Assembly: GCF_004798685.1 (NCBI RefSeq)
Contig: NZ_CP039291.1
Span: 868,001-932,000 of the forward strand
Direction: 5' to 3'
DNA from: Cellulomonas shaoxiangyii
Lineage (GTDB): Bacteria > Actinomycetota > Actinomycetes > Actinomycetales > Cellulomonadaceae
Length of the DNA: 64,000 bases
A model generated the notes under the pieces. It was not told the origin of the DNA, searched no databases, and worked only from the letters and a program-made list of their open reading frames with translations. Position 1 is the first letter of the stretch. Each line of letters opens with the position of its first letter. The position numbers and the translations under genes were made by a program. Below are positions 47,114-55,998 of the stretch, piece by piece.

Positions 47114-48121
47114 GTGACGACCGCCCTCGCCCTCCCGCTGCACGACGCCGAGCTGGCGGAGCGCCTGACCGGCCGCATGTCCCTGGTCGAGGAGCTGCTG
47201 CGCGACTCCGTCACGTCGACCGACCCGATCGCGGACCTCGCCTCCCGGCACCTCGTCAACGCGGGCGGCAAGCGGCTGCGCCCGCTGCTCACCCTGCTCA
47301 CCGCCGAGCTCGGGCACGCCGACCGCCGCGAGGTGGTCGACGCGGCCGCCGTCGTCGAGCTGACCCACCTCGCGACGCTGTACCACGACGACGTCATGGA
47401 CTCCGCGCCCGTGCGTCGCGGGGCGCCGTCGGCGCACGAGGTGTGGGGCAACTCCGTCGCGATCCTCACGGGCGACCTCCTCTTCGCCCGCGCGTCGTCG
47501 ATCGTGTCGGGGCTCGGCCCCGAGGCCGTGCGCATCCAGGCCGCGACGTTCGAGCGCCTGTGCCTCGGACAGCTGCACGAGACGGTCGGCCCGCGCCCCG
47601 AGGAGGACCCGGTCGAGCACTACCTGCAGGTCCTCTCGGACAAGACGGCGTCCCTGATCGCGACGTCCGCGCGGTTCGGCGCGATGTTCGCGGGGTGCTC
47701 GGCCGAGGTGGTGCGGACCGTCACGACGTTCGGCGAGACGATCGGCGTCGCGTTCCAGCTGGCCGACGACGTCATCGACCTCACCTCGGACGGCACCGTC
47801 ACCGGCAAGACGCCCGGCACCGACCTGCGCGAGGGCGTCCCCACGATGCCGGCGCTGCTCCTGCGGGCCCGGGCCGGCGCGCCCGACGCCACGGACGCCG
47901 ACCGCGCGGCGCTCGCGCTGCTGGAGTCCGACCTGTCGGAGGACGCGGCCCTCGCCGCGGCCGTGCAGGCGCTGCGCGAGCACGACGTCGTCGCCCTGAC
48001 GCGCCGCCGGGCCGTCGACCTCGCGCACCAGGCGGTCGCCGAGCTGGGGCCGCTGCCCGCGGGACCGGTCAAGGAGGCCCTCGTGGCCTTCGCCGAGGCG
48101 CTCGTCGACCGCGCGTCGTGA
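47114..48121 (+). CDS. Long-chain polyprenyl diphosphate synthase
   Basis: 335 residues. It condenses isopentenyl units on an allylic primer. The first Asp-rich motif is YHDDVMD near residue 95, the second QLADDVIDL near 220, and GGKRLRPLLTLL gives the substrate-binding basic residues. A small residue (Ala) five positions before the first Asp motif is compatible with long products. The expected role is the menaquinone side chain for MenA, as for M. tuberculosis GrcC1, which also follows the men genes. Exact chain length cannot be read from sequence. Confidence 0.93.
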   Translation: MTTALALPLHDAELAERLTGRMSLVEELLRDSVTSTDPIADLASRHLVNAGGKRLRPLLTLLTAELGHADRREVVDAAAVVELTHLATLYHDDVMDSAPVRRGAPSAHEVWGNSVAILTGDLLFARASSIVSGLGPEAVRIQAATFERLCLGQLHETVGPRPEEDPVEHYLQVLSDKTASLIATSARFGAMFAGCSAEVVRTVTTFGETIGVAFQLADDVIDLTSDGTVTGKTPGTDLREGVPTMPALLLRARAGAPDATDADRAALALLESDLSEDAALAAAVQALREHDVVALTRRRAVDLAHQAVAELGPLPAGPVKEALVAFAEALVDRAS

Positions 48122-48130
48122 CGGGGTGAC

Positions 48131-48892
48131 GTGATGGGAGCCGGCGTCGAGCTGCGGTCCGCGGTCGTGACCGACCGTGCCGCACGGGACACGAACGAGG
48201 ACAGCGCGTGGGCCGCGGACGGCCTGTACGTGGTCGCCGACGGCATGGGCGGGCACGAGGCCGGCGAGGTCGCGTCGCGCGTCGCGATCGAGTCGGTGAG
48301 CGTGCTCGCGGGGGCCGAGCCGACGCTCGACGACGCCGGCGACGTGCTGCGCGAGGCCCACCGGCGCGTGCGGGACCTGCCGGCGGGCGGGGACAGGCGG
48401 CCCGGGACGACCCTCACGGGCGTCGTCGTCACCAGCCGCGACGGCGAGCCGTGCTGGCTCGTCCTCAACGTCGGCGACTCGCGCACCTACCGCATGGTCG
48501 GCGGGGTCCTCGAACAGCTCACGCGGGACCACTCGGAGGTGGCCGAGCTCGTCGCGGAGGGCCTGCTCGCGGTCGAGGACGCCGCGTTCCACCCCCGTCG
48601 CCACGTCGTCACGCGCGTCCTCGGCGGCGGGTCGCCGTCCGTCGAGCCGGACCTGTGGCTCTTCCCCGTCAGCCAGGGCGACCGCATGGTGGTGTGCTCC
48701 GACGGCCTCACCGACGTGCTGACCGACGCCCGCATCCAGGCCGTGCTGCGCGTGCGGACCGACGTGCGCGACGCCGCCGAGCGCCTCGTGCGCGAGGCCC
48801 TCGCCGCGGGCGCCCAGGACAACGTGACGGTCGTCGTGGTCGACGCTCTCGCGGTCACGCGCACGGGCGTCACGGACGCCGCCGGGCGATGA
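48131..48892 (+). CDS. PP2C-family serine/threonine phosphatase
   Basis: 253 residues from GTG at 48131 or the next codon ATG at 48134. Metal-binding motifs are all present: RAARDTNEDSAW, VVADGMGGHEAGE, VLNVGDSRTYR, SDGLTDVLTD and AQDNVTVVVVD. There is no membrane anchor, so it is a soluble phosphatase. It lies 9 bp after the polyprenyl synthase stop and 25 bp before a gene for an FHA-domain protein, which would bind phosphothreonine; the pair suggests a Ser/Thr phosphorylation circuit whose kinase is elsewhere. Confidence 0.94.
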   Translation: MMGAGVELRSAVVTDRAARDTNEDSAWAADGLYVVADGMGGHEAGEVASRVAIESVSVLAGAEPTLDDAGDVLREAHRRVRDLPAGGDRRPGTTLTGVVVTSRDGEPCWLVLNVGDSRTYRMVGGVLEQLTRDHSEVAELVAEGLLAVEDAAFHPRRHVVTRVLGGGSPSVEPDLWLFPVSQGDRMVVCSDGLTDVLTDARIQAVLRVRTDVRDAAERLVREALAAGAQDNVTVVVVDALAVTRTGVTDAAGR

Positions 48893-48917
48893 CGGCGAGC
48901 CCCGCGGGGGGACGCGC

Positions 48918-50579
48918 GTGAGCGCCCGCGCCGCCGCGCCGCGGTGCGCGACCTGCGGGATGCCGCTCCCGCCCGACGCGGCCTCGTGCGCCGTGTGCGG
49001 CGCCCGCGTCCCGCTCATCGCCCGCCCCGACCTCGCCCGGCGTGCGTCGGACGGGAGGGCGACCGGTCGCCGCACGGCGGTGCCGTCGCCGGCGCCGAAC
49101 CAGCTCGCGGGCGGCGTCCACGACCCTCGCGGGGACCTCCCCGCGCCCGTCGCGCGCCGGACGGGCGACGGCGGCGCCGCCCCGGCCCCGGCGCCGTTCG
49201 GTCCCGCGGTGCGTCGCCGCGCCGTCGAGCCGGTGCCCGTCCTGCCGCCGCCGTCGCTCGCCCGGCGCGCGCTCGCCCTCGCGGTCGACGCGGGGGTGGC
49301 GGCGGTGGCGGCCGGTGCGGCCGGCGGGGCGGCCCTGATCGGCGGCGCACCCCCGCTCGCCGCCGCCGCCACGGCCGCCCTGCTCGTGGCCGTGGCCCAG
49401 GTCGTCGCGGAGGGGGTCACCGGCACGACGGCGGGCGCCGTGGCGCTCGGGCTGCGTACCGTCACGCACGCGACCGGCCGCGTCCCGGGTGTCGGGCGCG
49501 CGTTCGTCCGGCAGCTCGTGGTCGGGCTCGGCGTGCCGCTGCTGCTCGCCGGGGCGTGGCTCGTCGCCGCGTCCGCGACGTTCGACCGGGGGCCCCACCG
49601 GCGCGGGTGGCACGACAAGGCGTCCGGCACGCGCGTGGTCGACGCCACCGTGCCGCCGGCCGGGCGCGCCCCGGAGCCGCCTGCCGCGGCTCCGCTCGAT
49701 GCCGTCCCGCGCGGGAGCGGTCTGCCGGACCTCCCTCTGCGCGGGACCGCTCTGCCCGGTCCTGCTCTGCCCGGCCCTGTTCGGCCGGACCCTGCTCACC
49801 CCGGTCCCGCGCCGGTCGCCGCCGCCCAGCCCGGTGCCACGGCGCCGGTCACCGCGCCCGTCACCGCGTCGATCCCCGCGGCGCCCGGGGGCGAGCTCCC
49901 GGCCACCGGCGCCGTGCCGCCGCCGACGCGGGTGACCGCCGACCTGCCGCCGGCGCCGCTCGCACCGGTGCGGGCCGCGGGGGCGGACACCCGCCCTGCC
50001 CCGGAGGACCCCCTCCCCGCCGAGCGCCCCGCCGTGCGGCGCGCCGACCTGCGGGGCGACGCCGGGCCGGTGCCACCGGTCGCCGCGCCGTCGTCCCCGG
50101 ACGGGCTCGACGGCACCGACCCGGGTGCGGGGCGCTGGGCACCGCCGGCCGGGTCGGCGCTGCACGACGAGCTGGTCGAGCTGGAGCACACGCGCGTGCG
50201 CCACCCCGCCCAGCTGCGCCGCCGCGCCGTGACCCTCGCGCTGCAGTTCGACACCGGGCCCCGCGTGCGCGTCGTCGGCCGCGGCCTGGCCGGACGCGGC
50301 CCGCGTGCCGAGGACGGCGCGGACATCCTGCACGTCGTCGCCGTGGACGACCCGTCCCGCTCGGTCTCGCGCGTGCACCTCGAGTTCGGTCCGCTGCCCG
50401 CGACGGCACCCGACGAGGCCGTCCGGCTGTGGGTGCTCGACCGGGGGTCGACGAACGGCACGGTCGTCGTCGCGCCCGACGGCGAGGCCCGCGTGCTGCC
50501 ACCGGGCACGCGCGGGGTCGTCGGCGCGGGGTGGACGCTGCGCCTGGGGGAGCGGGTCGTCCGCGTCGAGGACGACTGA
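48918..50579 (+). CDS. Zinc-ribbon / RDD membrane / FHA domain protein
   Basis: 553 residues from a GTG behind GGGGGGAC. Domains in order: a zinc ribbon near residues 10-30 (CATCG, then CAVCG), a Pro/Arg linker, an RDD membrane domain at about 110-250 with hydrophobic helices and the family ending WHDKASGTRVVDA, a long Pro/Ala-rich linker (about 250-400) containing short LPGPA repeats, and a C-terminal FHA domain at about 440-553 with SRSVSRVHLEFG and DRGSTNGTVVV. The Arg and SxxH contacts for phosphothreonine are present. Its partner is unknown; PP2C is encoded directly upstream. Confidence 0.9.
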   Translation: MSARAAAPRCATCGMPLPPDAASCAVCGARVPLIARPDLARRASDGRATGRRTAVPSPAPNQLAGGVHDPRGDLPAPVARRTGDGGAAPAPAPFGPAVRRRAVEPVPVLPPPSLARRALALAVDAGVAAVAAGAAGGAALIGGAPPLAAAATAALLVAVAQVVAEGVTGTTAGAVALGLRTVTHATGRVPGVGRAFVRQLVVGLGVPLLLAGAWLVAASATFDRGPHRRGWHDKASGTRVVDATVPPAGRAPEPPAAAPLDAVPRGSGLPDLPLRGTALPGPALPGPVRPDPAHPGPAPVAAAQPGATAPVTAPVTASIPAAPGGELPATGAVPPPTRVTADLPPAPLAPVRAAGADTRPAPEDPLPAERPAVRRADLRGDAGPVPPVAAPSSPDGLDGTDPGAGRWAPPAGSALHDELVELEHTRVRHPAQLRRRAVTLALQFDTGPRVRVVGRGLAGRGPRAEDGADILHVVAVDDPSRSVSRVHLEFGPLPATAPDEAVRLWVLDRGSTNGTVVVAPDGEARVLPPGTRGVVGAGWTLRLGERVVRVEDD

Positions 50580-50600
50580 GGCCCGGACGACTGAGGCCCG
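50571..50600. repeat. Perfect 15-bp tandem duplication across a stop codon
   Basis: GACGACTGAGGCCCG is present twice, at 50571-50585 and 50586-50600. The first copy contains the TGA of the RDD/FHA gene; the second lies in the 32-bp gap before the convergent rarD stop. Confidence 0.9.
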
Positions 50601-50611
50601 CGCGGCCGCAC

Positions 50612-51649
50612 TCAGCGCGCGGGTGCGGCGCCGGGGTCGCTCACGTCTCCCGCCGCGAGGGCTCCGGCGTGCCCCGCGTCGAGCGCGGCCGGCTCGGCCG
50701 GGCCGCCGGGCGACGGCGCGGTGCGGCGGGTCCTGGCACGCGCGGCGAGGCGGGTCGCGCGGGCGTTGCGGAGCCCGTCGGCCGTGAGCACGAGCAGCGC
50801 GACCCACACCAGACCGAAGCCCCACCACCGTGCGGGCGGCATCTCCTCGCCGGCGACGAGCACGCCGATCGCGAGCTGCAGCACGGGGGCGAGGTACTGC
50901 AGCATGCCGACGACGGACAGCGGCAGGCGGCGTGCGGCGGAGTTGAACAGCAGCAGCGGTATCGCGGTCAGCACGCCGGACGCCGCGAGCCCCGCGGCGT
51001 GCCACGGGCCGTGCGCGCCCCACGTGCCCGTCCCGGTGGCCTGCAGCCAGGCGAGGTAGCCGACGGCGAGGGGCACGAGCACGGCCGTCTCGGCGGCGAG
51101 GCCCGGCAGGGCGGGGACGCGCGCGCCGACCGTGCTCTTGATGAGCCCGTACACCCCGAAGCTCGCGGCGAGCGTGAGGGCGATCCACGGCAGCCGTCCC
51201 AGGCCGGCGGTGATGACGACGACGGCCGCCGCCCCGAGGCCGAGCGCCACCCACTGCACGGCGCGCAGGCGCTCGCCGAGCACGAGCACCGCCAGCCCGA
51301 CGGTCACGAGGGGGTTGATGAAGTACCCGAGGGCGGCGTCGACGACGTGCCCCGTCGTGACGCCGTGCACGAACACCAGCCAGTTCACGGCGAGCAGCAC
51401 GGCGGCGAGCGTGAGGCGGGCGAGGAGGCGGCCGTCGCGCAGCACCGTCAGGAAGGTGCCCCACGTGCGCGTCGCGAGCAGCAGCAGGACGCAGAACAGC
51501 AGGGACCACACGACGCGGTGGGCGATGATCTCGACCGGGCCGGCCGGTGCCAGCAGCGGGAAGAACAGCGGCAGGCCGCCCCACATGACGTAGGCGGCGA
51601 CACCGGCCGCGAGGCCGGCCCGGCGGTCGGGGGCGGGGTCCTCGGGCAC
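50612..51649 (-). CDS. rarD: EamA-family permease RarD
   Basis: 345 residues, ten membrane helices in two five-helix repeats. The RarD signature is clear at the start (GLAAGVAAYVMWGGLPLFFP, EIIAHRVVWSLLF) and in LAVNWLVFVHGV, ALGYFINPLVTVGLAV and VVGMLQYLAPVLQL. A Pro/Ala-rich cytosolic tail of about 55 residues follows. The family exports metabolites, and chloramphenicol sensitivity gave the name; the true substrate is unknown. The GTG start is supported by TACAGT 5 nt upstream. Confidence 0.92.
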   Translation of the reverse strand: MPEDPAPDRRAGLAAGVAAYVMWGGLPLFFPLLAPAGPVEIIAHRVVWSLLFCVLLLLATRTWGTFLTVLRDGRLLARLTLAAVLLAVNWLVFVHGVTTGHVVDAALGYFINPLVTVGLAVLVLGERLRAVQWVALGLGAAAVVVITAGLGRLPWIALTLAASFGVYGLIKSTVGARVPALPGLAAETAVLVPLAVGYLAWLQATGTGTWGAHGPWHAAGLAASGVLTAIPLLLFNSAARRLPLSVVGMLQYLAPVLQLAIGVLVAGEEMPPARWWGFGLVWVALLVLTADGLRNARATRLAARARTRRTAPSPGGPAEPAALDAGHAGALAAGDVSDPGAAPAR

Positions 51650-51654
51650 AGGTC

Positions 51655-51660
51655 ACTGTA
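51655..51660 (-). promoter_or_regulatory. Leaderless -10 element of rarD
   Basis: TACAGT on the minus strand, 5 nt before the GTG at 51649. Confidence 0.55.
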
Positions 51661-51695
51661 GGCGCGGCTGCGCTGGCCTGCACGAACATCCGCCG

Positions 51696-51761
51696 TCCAC
51701 ATCGTGGTCTGTCCGTATCGTGGAGTGGACATGAGGGTGACCTCACCCGAGCGACTAGCAT
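51696..51761 (+). promoter_or_regulatory. Direct repeats and dyad upstream of fprA
   Basis: TCCACATCGTGG (51696-51707) and TCCGTATCGTGG (51712-51723) repeat at a 16-bp period. A dyad GGGTGACCTCACCC follows at 51735-51748, then a possible -10 TAGCAT at 51756-51761. The leader from there to the fprA GTG is about 120 nt. The repeats look like sites for a dimeric regulator; which one is unknown. Confidence 0.45.
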
Positions 51762-51883
51762 CGGACGAGCAGCGTCCTCGCCTGCGCCGCTCGCACGCCG
51801 CGGACGGGCACACCGCCCGCACCGCGGCCCCGTCGCGGCGGCCGGCAGGCGAGGGCTCCCCGACCGGAAGGCAGCAGCGACCC

Positions 51884-53269
51884 GTGAGCACCCCGACCCT
51901 GCGCGTCGCCATCGTCGGCGCCGGACCGGCCGGCATCTACGCGGCCGACATCCTGTCGAAGACCGACCTCGACGTCAGCATCGACCTGTTCGAGCGCCTG
52001 CCCGCGCCGTTCGGCCTGGTCCGCTACGGCGTCGCGCCGGACCACCCGCGGATCAAGCAGATCATCGTCGCGCTGCACAAGGTGCTCGAGCGCGGCGACA
52101 TCCGGCTCATCGCGAACGTCGACTACGGCACGGACCTCAAGCTCGACGACCTGCGCCACTTCTACGACGCGGTCATCTTCTCCACCGGCTCGATCCGCGA
52201 CGCCGCCCTCGCGATCCCCGGCATCGACCTCGAGGGCTCCTACGGCGCGGCGGACTTCGTCTCCTGGTACGACGGGCACCCCGACGTGCCGCGCACGTGG
52301 CCGCTCGAGGCGCAGCAGGTCGCCGTGCTGGGCGCCGGCAACGTCGCGCTCGACGTCGCCCGGATCCTCGCCAAGCACGCCGACGACCTGCTGCCCACCG
52401 AGGTGCCCGACAACGTCTACGACGTCCTCAAGGCGAACCCCGTCACGGACGTGCACGTCTTCGCCCGCCGCGGTCCCGCGCAGGCCAAGTTCTCGCCGCT
52501 CGAGCTGCGCGAGCTGGGCCACGTGCCCGACGTCGACGTCGTCGTCTACCCGGAGGACTTCGACTTCGACGAGGGCTCCGAGGCGGCGATCCGCTCGAGC
52601 AACCAGACCAAGCAGGTCGTCAAGACCCTCACGGACTGGACCCTGAAGGAGCCCGAGGACCTCACGGCCTCGCGCCGCATCCACCTGCACTTCCTGCACA
52701 AGCCGGTCGAGGTGCTGGGCGAGGACGGCCGGGTCGTCGCGCTGCGCACCGAGCGCACGCGGCTGCGGGGTGACGGCAACGTCGTCGGCACCGGCGAGAC
52801 GTACGAGTGGCCCGTCCAGGCGGTCTACCGCGCGGTGGGCTACTTCGGCTCCCCGCTCGTCGACATCCCGTTCGACGACGTCGCGGGCGTCATCCCCAAC
52901 CGCGAGGGCCGCGTGGTCGACGTGGACGGCGAGCCGCTGCCGGGCATCTACGCGACGGGCTGGATCAAGCGCGGTCCCGTCGGCCTCATCGGCCACACCA
53001 AGTCGGACGCCTCTGAGACGGTCCGCCACCTCGGCGAGGACGTCGCGGCCGCCGGCGCGGCGTTCTACACCGCCGCCGAGCGGGACCCGCAGGCCGTCCT
53101 CGAGTTCCTCACCGCCCGCGGGGCCGAGCCGATCGACTGGTCGGGCTGGGAGCTGCTCGACGCCTACGAGCGCTCGCTCGGCGAGCCGCACGGGCGCCAG
53201 CGCGTCAAGGTCGTCCCCCGCGAGCACATGGTCGCGGTCGCGCGCGGCCGCGGGCTGACCACCGACTGA
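51884..53269 (+). CDS. fprA: Ferredoxin/adrenodoxin-type NADP+ reductase FprA
   Basis: 461 residues from a GTG at 51884 behind GGAAGG; an upstream in-frame GTG at 51704 would add a non-conserved Arg-rich extension. FAD site RVAIVGAGPAGIYAADIL, NADP site VAVLGAGNVALDVARIL, and the late signature YATGWIKRGPVGLIGHTKSD with PFGLVRYGVAPDHPRIK define the adrenodoxin reductase family. M. tuberculosis FprA is the model. It would pass electrons from NADPH to ferredoxins for P450s or other acceptors; no ferredoxin gene is adjacent. Confidence 0.95.
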   Translation: MSTPTLRVAIVGAGPAGIYAADILSKTDLDVSIDLFERLPAPFGLVRYGVAPDHPRIKQIIVALHKVLERGDIRLIANVDYGTDLKLDDLRHFYDAVIFSTGSIRDAALAIPGIDLEGSYGAADFVSWYDGHPDVPRTWPLEAQQVAVLGAGNVALDVARILAKHADDLLPTEVPDNVYDVLKANPVTDVHVFARRGPAQAKFSPLELRELGHVPDVDVVVYPEDFDFDEGSEAAIRSSNQTKQVVKTLTDWTLKEPEDLTASRRIHLHFLHKPVEVLGEDGRVVALRTERTRLRGDGNVVGTGETYEWPVQAVYRAVGYFGSPLVDIPFDDVAGVIPNREGRVVDVDGEPLPGIYATGWIKRGPVGLIGHTKSDASETVRHLGEDVAAAGAAFYTAAERDPQAVLEFLTARGAEPIDWSGWELLDAYERSLGEPHGRQRVKVVPREHMVAVARGRGLTTD

Positions 53270-53278
53270 CCCCGACCC

Positions 53279-53317
53279 GACGAGGGCCCCGCACGCGCGA
53301 CGTGCGGGGCCCTCGTC
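53279..53317. terminator. Bidirectional hairpin between fprA and amino-acid ABC operon
   Basis: A perfect 16-bp stem (53279-53294 with 53302-53317) and a 7-nt loop lie between convergent genes. No U-tract. Confidence 0.8.
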
Positions 53318-53365
53318 GTACCGGCGGCAGTGCGGCGTGCCCGGTGGTGCCGGCCGCCGGTCGCG

Positions 53366-54118
53366 TCAGCTCGTGAAGCGCTGCAGGAAGTCACGCGTGC
53401 GCGGGCGCTGCGGGTCGCCGAGCACCTGCGCCGCCGGGCCGTGCTCGTGCACCCGGCCCGCGTGCAGGAAGACGACCTCGTCGGCGACGTCCCGCGCGAA
53501 CGCCATCTCGTGCGTGGCGAGCAGCATCGTCAGCCCCGACCCCTTGAGCTCGCCCAGGAGGTCGAGCACCTCGCCGACGAGCTCGGGGTCGAGCGCGCTC
53601 GTGACCTCGTCGAGCAGCAGGACGGCGGGCCGGGACACCAGCGCCCGGGCGATCGCGACGCGCTGCTGCTGCCCCCCGGACAGCTCGTCGGGGAACGACC
53701 GGGCCTTGCCGGCGAGGCCGACCCGCTCGAGCACGGCCATCGCCTGCTCGTCCGCGTCGCGCCGGCCGACCCCGTGCACGAGCCGCGGCGCGAGCGTCAC
53801 GTTGTCGAGCACGCGCAGGTGCGGGAACAGGTTGTAGGCCTGGAACACCATGCCCATGCGCGCGCGGACCGCGTTGGCGTCCAGGCGCGGGTCGGTGATG
53901 TCCGTGCCCTCGAGCTCGATGACGCCGTCGTCGACGTCCTCCAGCAGGTCGACGCAGCGCAGCAGCGTCGACTTGCCCGACCCGGACGCCCCGATGAGGA
54001 CGACGACCCGGTGCGCGTGCACGTCGAGCGAGAGGTCGTCGAGCACGACGTGCTCGCCGAACGCCTTGCGCAGGTGGCGCACGGACAGCAGCGGCGCGCC
54101 TGCGTCGTGCGCCGTCAC
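53366..54118 (-). CDS. Polar amino-acid ABC transporter ATP-binding protein
   Basis: 250 residues from a GTG overlapping the permease stop. Walker A is GASGSGKST, the Q-loop is MVFQAYNLFPH, the ABC signature is ELSGGQQQRVAIARAL, Walker B is AVLLLDEVTSALD, and the switch His is in ATHEM. The pattern, including LRCVDLLE and LDPELVGEVL, is that of GlnQ/HisP-type importers. Last gene of a three-gene leftward operon. Confidence 0.95.
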   Translation of the reverse strand: MTAHDAGAPLLSVRHLRKAFGEHVVLDDLSLDVHAHRVVVLIGASGSGKSTLLRCVDLLEDVDDGVIELEGTDITDPRLDANAVRARMGMVFQAYNLFPHLRVLDNVTLAPRLVHGVGRRDADEQAMAVLERVGLAGKARSFPDELSGGQQQRVAIARALVSRPAVLLLDEVTSALDPELVGEVLDLLGELKGSGLTMLLATHEMAFARDVADEVVFLHAGRVHEHGPAAQVLGDPQRPRTRDFLQRFTS

Positions 54119-55011
54119 CGCAGCGCCCCCGCGCCGGCGAGGCCGCCCTGGGCGCCGAGCCAGCCCGAGCGCCGGGCGAGCGCGTCGGTCAGGCGCGTCA
54201 GGGGGATCGTGAGCGCGACGAACAGCACGCCCGCGAGCACGTAGGGCGTGAAGTTCGCGTACGTCGCCGTCGAGATCTGCGCGGCGCGCACGGCGTCGAC
54301 CGCGCCGAGGATCGAGATCAGGCCGGAGTCCTTGCTCAGCGACACGAGGTCGTTGAGCAGCGGCGGCACGACGCGGCGCACGGCCTGCGGCAGGACGACG
54401 TGGCGCATCGCCTGCCCGCGGCTCAGCCCGAGCGAACGTGCGGCGGCGACCTGCGACGGGTGCACGGACTCGATGCCCGCGCGGAACACCTCGGCGACGT
54501 ACGCGGAGTACGTGAGCACGAGGGCGAGGCCGCCGAGCACGACGGCCGACGTCGGCACGCCCTGCAGCCGCAGGCCGGGCAGCCCGAACCCGACGAGCAG
54601 CAGCACGAGGATGAGCGGCAGGCCGCGGAAGACGTCGACGTACGCGGTGGCGAGCAGGCGCAGCGGCGCGAAGGCCGGGCCCTGCAGCGTGCGCGCGAGC
54701 GCGAGCAGGAGCGCCACCACGACGATCACGACGGCGCACACCGCCATGACCCGCACGTTGAGCCACAGCCCCTCGAGCACGGCGGGCAGCGCGCGGCGCG
54801 CGACGTCGGCGTCGAAGAACGACGCGCGCACGCGCGGCCAGCCGGGTGTGGCGCGCACCGCCAGCACGGCGACGACCGCGAGGCCGATCGTCGACGCGAA
54901 CGCGACGGCGGTGGACCGCCGCGCCCGTGCGCGCCGGTACGCCTCGCGCTCGCGCTGCCGCGCCGACGCGGTCCAGACGGGCGCGGAGGCGTCCGGCGTG
55001 GTCGCGGTCAC
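54115..55011 (-). CDS. Polar amino-acid ABC transporter permease
   Basis: 298 residues from a GTG at 55011 that overlaps the stop of the binding-protein gene. A hydrophilic N-terminus of about 37 residues precedes one extra helix, then the HisMQ-type permease core of five helices: LEGLWLNVRVMAV at its start, TAYVDVFRGLPLILVLLLVG, and the EAA loop AARSLGLSRGQAMRHVVLPQ. The core matches GlnP/GltK permeases. It overlaps the ATPase gene by 4 bp. Confidence 0.94.
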   Translation of the reverse strand: MTATTPDASAPVWTASARQREREAYRRARARRSTAVAFASTIGLAVVAVLAVRATPGWPRVRASFFDADVARRALPAVLEGLWLNVRVMAVCAVVIVVVALLLALARTLQGPAFAPLRLLATAYVDVFRGLPLILVLLLVGFGLPGLRLQGVPTSAVVLGGLALVLTYSAYVAEVFRAGIESVHPSQVAAARSLGLSRGQAMRHVVLPQAVRRVVPPLLNDLVSLSKDSGLISILGAVDAVRAAQISTATYANFTPYVLAGVLFVALTIPLTRLTDALARRSGWLGAQGGLAGAGALR

Positions 55012-55850
55012 CCGAGGACGGGTGCGCCGGCGGCGTCGGTCAGCCAGCGCGCCTCGAGCTGCGCGAGGGTGCCGCCCGCCCGGAGCGCCTCGACGGCGTC
55101 GGTGACCGCGTCGGTCAGCGGGCTGCCCTTGTCGAGCACGAACCCGAAGGCGTCCCCGCCGGCGCTGTCGGGGAGCTGGCCGACCAGCACGCCGCCGTCG
55201 AGCTCCGCCGCGGTCATGTACAGCGCCGTGGGCAGGTCGACGACGATCGCGTCGACGAGCCCGGCGACCAGCGCCTGCTTGACCTGGTCGTTGTCGTTGT
55301 AGACGGCGATGTCGGCCGTCGGCGCGATGCTCTCCTGCGCGGCGGTGAGGCTCGTCGTGCCGACCATCGCACCGAGGCGCACGCCCTGCAGCTCCGCGAG
55401 CGTCGTGGCGGTGGCGGCCGGTGTCCCCTCGAGCGCGACGACCGTCTGCGACGTCTCGTAGTACGGCGCGGAGAAGTCGAGGCTGGCGCGTCGCTCGTCG
55501 CTGATCGACACCTGGTTGACCGCCACGTCGAACGCCTTGGCGCCCGGCGCGATGATCTGCTCGAACGTCGCGTCGACCCACACGACCTCGTCCGCGGCGT
55601 AGCCCAGCTCCTCGGCGACGGCGTACGCGACGGCGGCCTCGAACCCCTCGCCGCTCTCCGGCTCGCCGACGACCCACGGCTCGTACGCCGGCCTCGACGT
55701 GGCGACCGTGAGGACGCCCTCGGTGACCGTCGCGGGCGCGCCGTCGCCGGCGGGGCCCGTGGCGGCGTCGGACCCCTCGTCGACGGGCGCGCACGCCGCG
55801 AGCGCCAGGGCGGCGACGGCGGCCAGGGCGGTGAGTCGGGCGGTGCGCAT
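55008..55850 (-). CDS. Polar amino-acid ABC transporter substrate-binding lipoprotein
   Basis: 280 residues from an ATG at 55850 with AGGAGA upstream. The lipobox ALAAC places the Cys at residue 20. The mature protein is a family 3 solute-binding protein: [54 protein letters not shown] and the C-terminal [10 protein letters not shown]. The specific amino acid is not determinable. First gene of the operon, divergent from htpX. Confidence 0.94.
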   Translation of the reverse strand: MRTARLTALAAVAALALAACAPVDEGSDAATGPAGDGAPATVTEGVLTVATSRPAYEPWVVGEPESGEGFEAAVAYAVAEELGYAADEVVWVDATFEQIIAPGAKAFDVAVNQVSISDERRASLDFSAPYYETSQTVVALEGTPAATATTLAELQGVRLGAMVGTTSLTAAQESIAPTADIAVYNDNDQVKQALVAGLVDAIVVDLPTALYMTAAELDGGVLVGQLPDSAGGDAFGFVLDKGSPLTDAVTDAVEALRAGGTLAQLEARWLTDAAGAPVLG

Positions 55851-55998
55851 GGGGTCTCCTCGGGCAGCGGGGCGGTGCGCACAGGATAGTGAGACGCGGC
55901 GGGCTGCCCGGCGCCACGGCCGGGGAACGAGACCGCCGGGCGGCGCGTTCACCCGGGAGAGGCACGCGGCCGCCCGACGCGGGCGGGGGAGGACGGAC

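Noticed and set aside
51704..51883. N-terminal extension of FprA from the GTG at 51704
   Set aside because: The added 60 residues are Arg/Ser-rich and precede the canonical FAD-binding start; a ribosome site lies before GTG 51884 and the region contains promoter-like repeats.
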